A DNA stretch of 64,000 bases from Euphorbia lathyris (lineage: Eukaryota; Streptophyta; Magnoliopsida; Malpighiales; Euphorbiaceae): positions 41,872,501-41,936,500 of the forward strand of contig NC_088919.1 of NCBI RefSeq assembly GCF_963576675.1. The letters run 5' to 3'. Every line of letters starts with the position of its first letter. The stretch's first letter is position 1. The notes under the pieces are model-generated. The model did not search any database. It saw nothing but the letters and a program-made list of their open reading frames with translations, and was not told the origin of the DNA. Both the position numbers and the translations under genes were made by a program. Below, piece after piece: positions 58,427 through 64,000 of this stretch.

Positions 58427-58434
58427 TATAAATA
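58427..58434 (+). promoter_or_regulatory. TATA box of the 5' LTR
   Basis: CTATAAATA in the context ATACTATAAATAGACCCC, followed about 30 bp later by CACACTCAATCACAAC, a plausible transcription start region. The same sequence ends the window at about 63985. Confidence 0.75.
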
Positions 58435-59696
58435 GACCCCCTCCCCTTCATTAAAAAACACACTCAATCACAACACAAAACCCTCTCTAAAGGTCCCTTT
58501 CAATGTTCTAGTTCTTAGTTTTAAGTTCCTAGTTCTTAAAGTTCTTCAAAGTTCTTTCTTTCGTTCTTCGTTTTCTTAGTTTTAATCCCTCATTTAGCTT
58601 CCTTTAGCTTCAATTCAAGTTCTAAAGCCTTTTTTCGAGTTTCTCAAATCAAATTAGTGTTTTTAAGTCGTTACTCTGCTCAAGTTTTCAATTAGAGTTT
58701 CCTTTCTAAAGTAATTTTCCAGATTCGTCCATCCTTTTTCAAAGCTCAATTCTGTCCATTTAAAGTTATTTTTTGCCTTCGATCCCTTCGACAAAGTTGT
58801 TCCTAACGTCCTGAATTTAGATTTACCCTTTTGATTCATTCAATTCCGTGTCCAGAAACTCCGTTTACAAGCTGATCTTTATACCCCAAATTCTTTTAAC
58901 TATTCTGCCCAGATTTTTCCAGATTCAACTAGTCATTTTCAATCTTCAATTTCGTCCGTTTACCATTCGTGTTGGCCTTCGATCCCTTATAAAAAGTTAT
59001 TCCTGACATCCCGAAGTTCAATTTACACTATTTATTTTCCCAATTCCGTGTTCTTAAGCACTCCAACCAAGCTCCCCAAAGTCAAGATTAAATCTACCCC
59101 ATTTGCCTACCAACGTTTAGTCATTGCACAAGGCACATACCGTACGGGCCCGACCGGTTGCAGTTCTCCAAGGACCTCACGCCGACACCAAAATTCAACA
59201 TCAATCCGAGATAGCTATTGTGGCTCCGAGTTTGTTGTTGAATTCCAATTTGTTTTATTGCATTTCAATTCTTCGTATTGATTTGTTCGTTCTAATTCAA
59301 TTGATTGCCTATATGTTTAATATAGAGACTTCTCAATTGTAATTCATTTCCAATTTTATGTATTCGAACCTTTATTCATCAATAAAATACCAATTTTCAC
59401 CAAATCTTGTGTCAATTTCGCACTTTAAATTCCTTTATTTTCTCGTCTTCAATTTACCCGCATTAGCTTAAATAAAACAATTTATCTAGCAAAGTTTTCA
59501 TAATGGCGCTAGAGACCCAAGAGGGACTTTTTCAATCCTTGCGTCCCTCGCCAATCGCTTCGATTAGATTTCAAGTTTTGGCGCGCATTTCCATAAACTT
59601 AACCATTTTAATTGAGAAGTAATCTTCTCTGGCACGCCCGCACCCTAACCACACGTGACAAGGTTGAAATTAGCATATTTCGAAAATATCGCTAAC

Positions 59697-60210
59697 AATT
59701 TTTGGCACGCCTAGTGGGACCTTTATTTAAGCTTTGCCAAAAATTTCAATACCCTTTTCATATAAACACGACTCATTTTTTTTCTCGCCCCACTTTACCT
59801 TACCAAAATTTATTACCTAACGCTAATAATTTTTGGCACGCCCAGTGGGACCTTTGTTTTAGGCTTTTGCCAAAAATTCCAATACATTTTTTTTGCCCTT
59901 TGTTTTTTTCTAACACGTCCAAATTTTTCACAACACTCTGTTTTTCACTTGTTATTTTTCGCCCCACTTCACTTACCAAAATTTATTAGCTAACGCTAAC
60001 AATTTTTGGCACGCCCAGTGGGACCTGTTTTTAAGCTTTGCCAAAAATTTAGAACCCGTTTTTGTGCCTATTTTCTTCCGTAACTTTTTTTTTCATATCA
60101 CATTTATTTTTCATTATCCCACTTCCACTTTACCAAAATTTATTAGCTAAAGCTAACAATTTTTGGCACGCCCAGTGGGACCTTTTTGTTTTCAGCTTAG
60201 CCAAAAATTG
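59697..60210 (+). repeat. Four tandem primer-binding-site hairpin units
   Basis: TGGCACGCC(T/C)AGTGGGACC occurs at 59703, 59834, 60007 and 60164 (spacing 131, 173, 157). Each copy is preceded by AATTTTTGGC and followed 25-35 bp later by GCCAAAAATT, so every primer-site copy can sit in a stem-loop. The units also share CCCACTT..ACC and AAAATTTATTAGCTAACGCT. Only the first is adjacent to the LTR. Confidence 0.9.
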
Positions 60211-60439
60211 CAAAACCCATCACACACGTTTTTTTTTCTCACACTCAGCTTTTCAATTTAGTTTATTATTATTCCATGCTCTTACTTTATGCAATTTTAT
60301 TCGCTTTATTTTCATAATAAATTTGATTTAATCATTTTTTCTATTATCCACGGAGAATGCCTCTGAACATCAATAGGTGTAAAGCAATCAAACCATGACG
60401 AGGACAACATAAGAAGATGCAAGGGATGCTACAATACCG

Positions 60440-62262
60440 GTGTATTTTGGTGGTTTCAATCGAGATCGACATTTTACAATAAGTACAACCGGATTGTGGG
60501 TCCATTGGTACACCATCTTTAGATGCTACGACGATGGCTATGTTCAGTTTATTCATAGCGACGAACATAATATCGACTGCAAATGTTGTGCTTACGTTCA
60601 AACCGCGTCATTCTATGATGATCAATATGGTTGCTACGTGGAGCAAGTCCAGGAATCCCATAAAAATCCACATGGTCCTGATTATATTGAGGTATGGGAG
60701 CACCTTCGAATGAGTAATCCTCATTGCCAAGGTAGTTATATTTGCAATTATAGGGATGAAAACCTCCATTTCCATCGTCCTTATCGGCAATCTTGCTTCG
60801 AAAGAAGTACGATCATGGCACCAGTCGAGCATAAAACCTATGAAAAGTTTGAGTGCTCCGATATGAGCTACGACCAAAATTCTTTCGAGGATTCTAGTCG
60901 TGTGGTAGAGATGGAAGCAGTCCAAGTGGTTGAGGATGATGGAGAAATCGAATCATTACTTATGGAGGAGAACCAACCAAAGGACGATGAATATCAACAA
61001 AGAATGGACCAACTCGAGAAATAGGCAGACATTACAGCGGCTAACATAGTGGCTTCTTTAAGAGCCTGCATTGAAAGCTATTGGGGGGCAATCCAAGAAT
61101 TTCATCATAATACGAAGTTAGAAGCATCTCCCACACTCCCAACTCCTCCAAAAACAAAGATGCCTAATGATGAAACGATAATGGAAAGTCAAGAGCATGG
61201 AGATGACTTCTATGACTATGATTCTAGGTCCATGCAAGAGGATGACGCCGCTTCCAATGATCTTGATTCGGGGGGTCATCCACGAAACTCCTATAGAAAT
61301 TCAAGAAGAAGAAGGAGATGTTCTTAGGAGCTATGACTCAGAATCCAACAAAGTGGATGATGTAGCGTCTAGTGATCTTGATGCGGGGGGCAGCATAGAG
61401 GAAGCAACTCAACAAGAACCCACTCTAGAAGTGTTGCCCAGAGATGCAAATACCCCAAAGACAATGGAAGTTCTATGGAGTCCTGACATGAACAAGAAGG
61501 CAGTTATACTAGCCCAGGAAGAGGATGAAGATATATCTCATGATCTCAATTCGGATTTCAGTCGGGAGGGTGATGACCCATCAAACACTTCTAACTCGGG
61601 AGGTATCCACGAAGCACCTGTAGAAATTCAAGAAGATGATGAAGATGTTTCTTGGAGCTATGATTCAAAATCCAGTCAAGACGATGAGGTATCCAACCCG
61701 AGGGACATCCAATTTGGAAGAGGTTCAACAAGAATTTATTCTGAAAGAATCTCTCATTTTTGTGAAGTCTTCAAAATCAGAAGATTTTATGAAAAGTTGT
61801 GATATCGAAGAAGAAGCGGCTTCAGAAACACATGAAGAAGTTTTCTATGATTGTAATGCGCAACTCAGTCACGATGAAGAAAACTTCTATGATCATGGTT
61901 TGGGGGGCAGTCAAGATCAAGAGATTAATCGAGAATCCACCCCAGAAATACCTCTAATGATTCTTCCAGCAACTCATGTTTTTCCAAAGCCTATGATCAC
62001 TATGAAGTTGGTTAACTCGAGTAGAAGATCAAGTTTGCAATCCATGATTCTACTTGTCATCAGTCTACTCCAGTTGTCCTACCATACAAACAAGTCACAA
62101 GGTTTTTACTTCTTAACCGTGTTTATTCATTTAGACTCTAGTTTACAAATACTTTTTATTATGCGGAAAGAGAGTCATGAAAATAAGAGTCTAGACATGG
62201 AAACTCATACCCCTCTGGTAGAGATGTTACTGAGCATTTTATTGTATGAGGCGATAACATAA
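60440..62262 (+). pseudogene. Unknown acidic repeat protein of the LARD-like element, broken
   Basis: A first open stretch (60440-61024, 194 codons) has a Cys/His/Tyr-rich part (DCKCCAYVQT, HCQGSYICNY, HFHRPYRQSCF) and then an acidic part. After a stop at 61022 the same frame resumes (61049-61327), shifts by one in a G-run near 61275, runs to 61802, and shifts again near 61700 to end at 62262. The middle has at least four degenerate repeats of the type SYDS.S...DD..S..L..GG..E. The last 100 residues are more hydrophobic. No similarity to gag or pol recognised. Gypsy elements of the Ogre/Tat group carry extra ORFs of unknown role near the primer site, a possible parallel. Confidence 0.6.
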
Positions 62263-63379
62263 TGTTGTACTTACAACATAGCCCATAAGACCATTCATGG
62301 TCAAAATAAGTTGGCGTTTTTGCCAGCACAAAAAAAAAAAAGAAAATGAAAAAATTTCAGTTTTCAAGATGAATTATTTATGTTCATGCTTCCATTTGGT
62401 TCATATTTTCTACTTTTGTTTTCACACCTTCTTCTTCATTTGCTTCAAACTCTAACTCACAAACCAGAACACTCAATCATTACCATTTCTAAATCGTACT
62501 TGTTATCTATTAGTTGATTCCGGTTAATTAAAATACCCAGAACCAAGTTTTTGTAATTATTGATCTCAAAATCATAATTTCCATCAAACAACTGTTCTGG
62601 TTAGCCTTTTTTCCCCAAAATTGATTTCATCCGCCATAAACCACCTTTTCCTTCAAAACCAATCTCAATTTCTTCGTTGATATCCAAATCATAACTCTCA
62701 ACTTTCGTTTTGTTCAAAACGATTTCCTATAACCTCAATTTTCTCACTCGAAATCACCCCATTGCCATTTGATTTTTCTTACATCGGATAACTCGTGTAT
62801 TCAAATTTTAAAATGATTCCGACACGTCCAATTTCTCCAATTCGACAAATTCCAATCTGATTATTCTAGAAGTCCATTTAGCTTAGATAAACATTATCCA
62901 CTCCTCAATTCGAGCCAGTTGTGTCCAAATTAATCATTATTATAGCTTCAAGTTATTTTTCATTATCACGAGCCATTCTCTTGTTGCAAACCATTTCCAT
63001 ACCTTTTTCAAAAGCAATCCGTGATTCTAAAGTACCAATTATCTCAGAACCAAGCTTTTGGTATTTATTTGATCTGAATCAAATTTAATCCCATCAAACA
63101 ACTGTTCTGAACAACTGTTTTGATCTCAAACCATCATCGGTCACGAGGTCAAGTTTGTTATTATTTATTTTTGTACAATTATCTCCAATAATTTCGACGT
63201 GCATATTGCTTTGTAATTTTCCTGCTTTATTTCTCACATTTTCACAAAAAAAATCAATGAGCAAACGAGGTTCTTATAAAAAAAAAAGAGAAAAGAAAAG
63301 AAAGAAAAAATCCTAAATACATTCTTTTGTGTACAAATTTTCAATTCTAGTCAATTTATACACAAAAGAGGGGGGCAAT
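62263..63379 (+). other. LARD-like element 3' untranslated region and polypurine tract
   Basis: Non-coding, AT-rich, with several TCTCAAA/TTCTGAAC words. The polypurine tract AAAAGAGGGGGG is at 63364-63375, four bases before the 3' LTR. Confidence 0.75.
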
Positions 63380-64000
63380 TGTTGGCCCAAAAAATAAAAT
63401 AATTATTTTTATGTATATAAAATGCTTGGGTTATGTTTTTAGGATATAGTTTATATTTTCTAGAAAATAATACACGTGTAAACTAACCTCCAACCCATGA
63501 GAGAGTCCAGCACCACGCGGGGCGTGTCCTCCATACGCAGCGCGTAAACAAGGCGTCCGGAGAAATCAAACGTCAGAGACACAAATACGCAGCGTGTCCT
63601 TCACTTTACGTGGGACGTACTTTCTTACGCGGGACGTACTTGCCAATACGTCATGCATAAGATGCATCTGCAGAGTATTTCAAGATCAGAAGCACGGATA
63701 CGCAGGGCGTATCCGACAACACGCAGGGCGTACTCCTTTACGCGGGACGTGACACCAGAGACGCCACGCGTAAACATCATCAATGAAACGCACAAGGCCC
63801 AGGAGCCACAACACGCAGGGCATAGTAGGACATACGCGAGGCGTATCGTCTCTTCCGGAAGCAGTCAACGGCAGTTGAGGAAGTTAAGTTAGTTGGTTAG
63901 AGTTAGTTGGAGTTAGTTGAGTTAGTTGGTGAATAATTACCAAAATGCCACTGAATAATTACCAAAATGCCACTCCAAAATACTATAAATAGACTCCCTC
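63380..64000 (+). repeat. 3' LTR of the LARD-like element, first 621 bp
   Basis: Aligns without gaps to 57823-58443 with 16 differences, all transitions. Five or more of the twelve dyads are damaged here by C-to-T or G-to-A changes. Confidence 0.95.

Larger units (their letters stand above)
57823..59697 (+). repeat. 5' LTR of the LARD-like element
   Basis: Starts TGTTGGCCC, fixed by comparison with 63380. The end is set at CTAACA (59697), just before the first primer-binding site, and is less certain because the 3' LTR is incomplete. U3 holds a dyad array (57958-58287). TATA box CTATAAATAGACC at about 58427; poly(A) signal AATAAA at about 59382. Confidence 0.85.
57823..64000 (+). mobile_element. 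Non-autonomous LTR retrotransposon (LARD-like), 3' LTR cut by window end
   Basis: 5' LTR at 57823, leader with tandem primer-binding sites, one broken ORF of unknown type, polypurine tract and the start of a 3' LTR. No gag, protease, integrase or reverse transcriptase. The internal domain is 3.7 kb. The primer site TGGCACGCC.AGTGGGACC and LTR size suggest dependence on a Ty3/gypsy (Tat/Athila-type) partner; that assignment is an inference. Confidence 0.82.

Noticed and set aside
59702..60331. Frames of 95 and 89 codons
   Set aside because: They overlie the tandem primer-binding-site units and have no coding character.

Overview
The window is nuclear DNA from a flowering plant, most likely a eudicot. 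The evidence is AT-rich, intron-bearing sequence, plant-specific gene families (a phytocyanin-like protein, a plant-type RNF170-like RING protein) and plant transposon types (L1-type LINE with a C-terminal RNase H, a Sirevirus-like Ty1/copia element, Ty3/gypsy LTRs, an Au-type SINE, a Helitron, and hAT, Harbinger and foldback/Mutator-type elements). I cannot name the species. Most of the 64 kb is layered transposable elements. Two host genes look intact and one looks like a relic.

Host genes. (1) 8418-11094, minus strand: a five-exon gene for an RNF170-like RING E3 ligase; all splice phases fit and give 262 residues. (2) 19058-20397, minus: a two-exon secreted phytocyanin-like protein of 163 residues with a TATA box and a foldback repeat in its intron. 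(3) 42852-43865, minus: exons of an RNase H2 subunit B gene. A small MITE sits in one exon, a possible further exon lies 16 kb away at 26382-26403, and the introns between and around them are full of transposons, so this is probably a dead or dying copy.

Layout. 1-480: truncated foldback element. 695-6387: decayed LINE (minus) with 18-bp target-site duplication (TSD). 6560-8400: AT-rich spacer with a MITE-like piece and a hairpin. 8418-11094: RING gene. 11281-13192: two foldback elements around a 5'-truncated LINE tail. 13200-19000: intergenic DNA with an RNase H relic and small repeats. 19058-20490: phytocyanin gene and promoter. 20713-20853: SINE. 21500-26010: repeats, hairpins and a possible minus-strand promoter. 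26535-29606: foldback element holding a solo copia LTR. 30005-42544: complete Sirevirus-like element (12.5 kb, matching 5-bp TSDs) with gag, pol and a long third ORF interrupted by another solo LTR. 44142-47996: gypsy-type solo LTR holding a hAT element, inserted at the centre of a palindrome. 48501-49540: Harbinger ORF1 relic. 49595-50769: foldback element with 9-bp TSD. 51014-55347: Helitron carrying an Au-like SINE. 55980-57822: gypsy LTR relic (minus). 57823-64000 (runs off the end): a large non-autonomous LTR retrotransposon.

The most unusual object is this last element. Its LTR carries twelve copies of an 11-bp dyad (ACGY-NNN-RCGT) spaced about 20, 20, 20 and 52 bp apart in a 113-bp higher-order period. 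Its leader carries four tandem copies of the primer-binding-site segment, each flanked by a conserved inverted repeat. Its only coding region is a broken ORF for an unknown acidic repeat protein. The Sirevirus-like element is also odd: the word GCTGAG/GCTGAC is extremely dense in both its coding and non-coding DNA.
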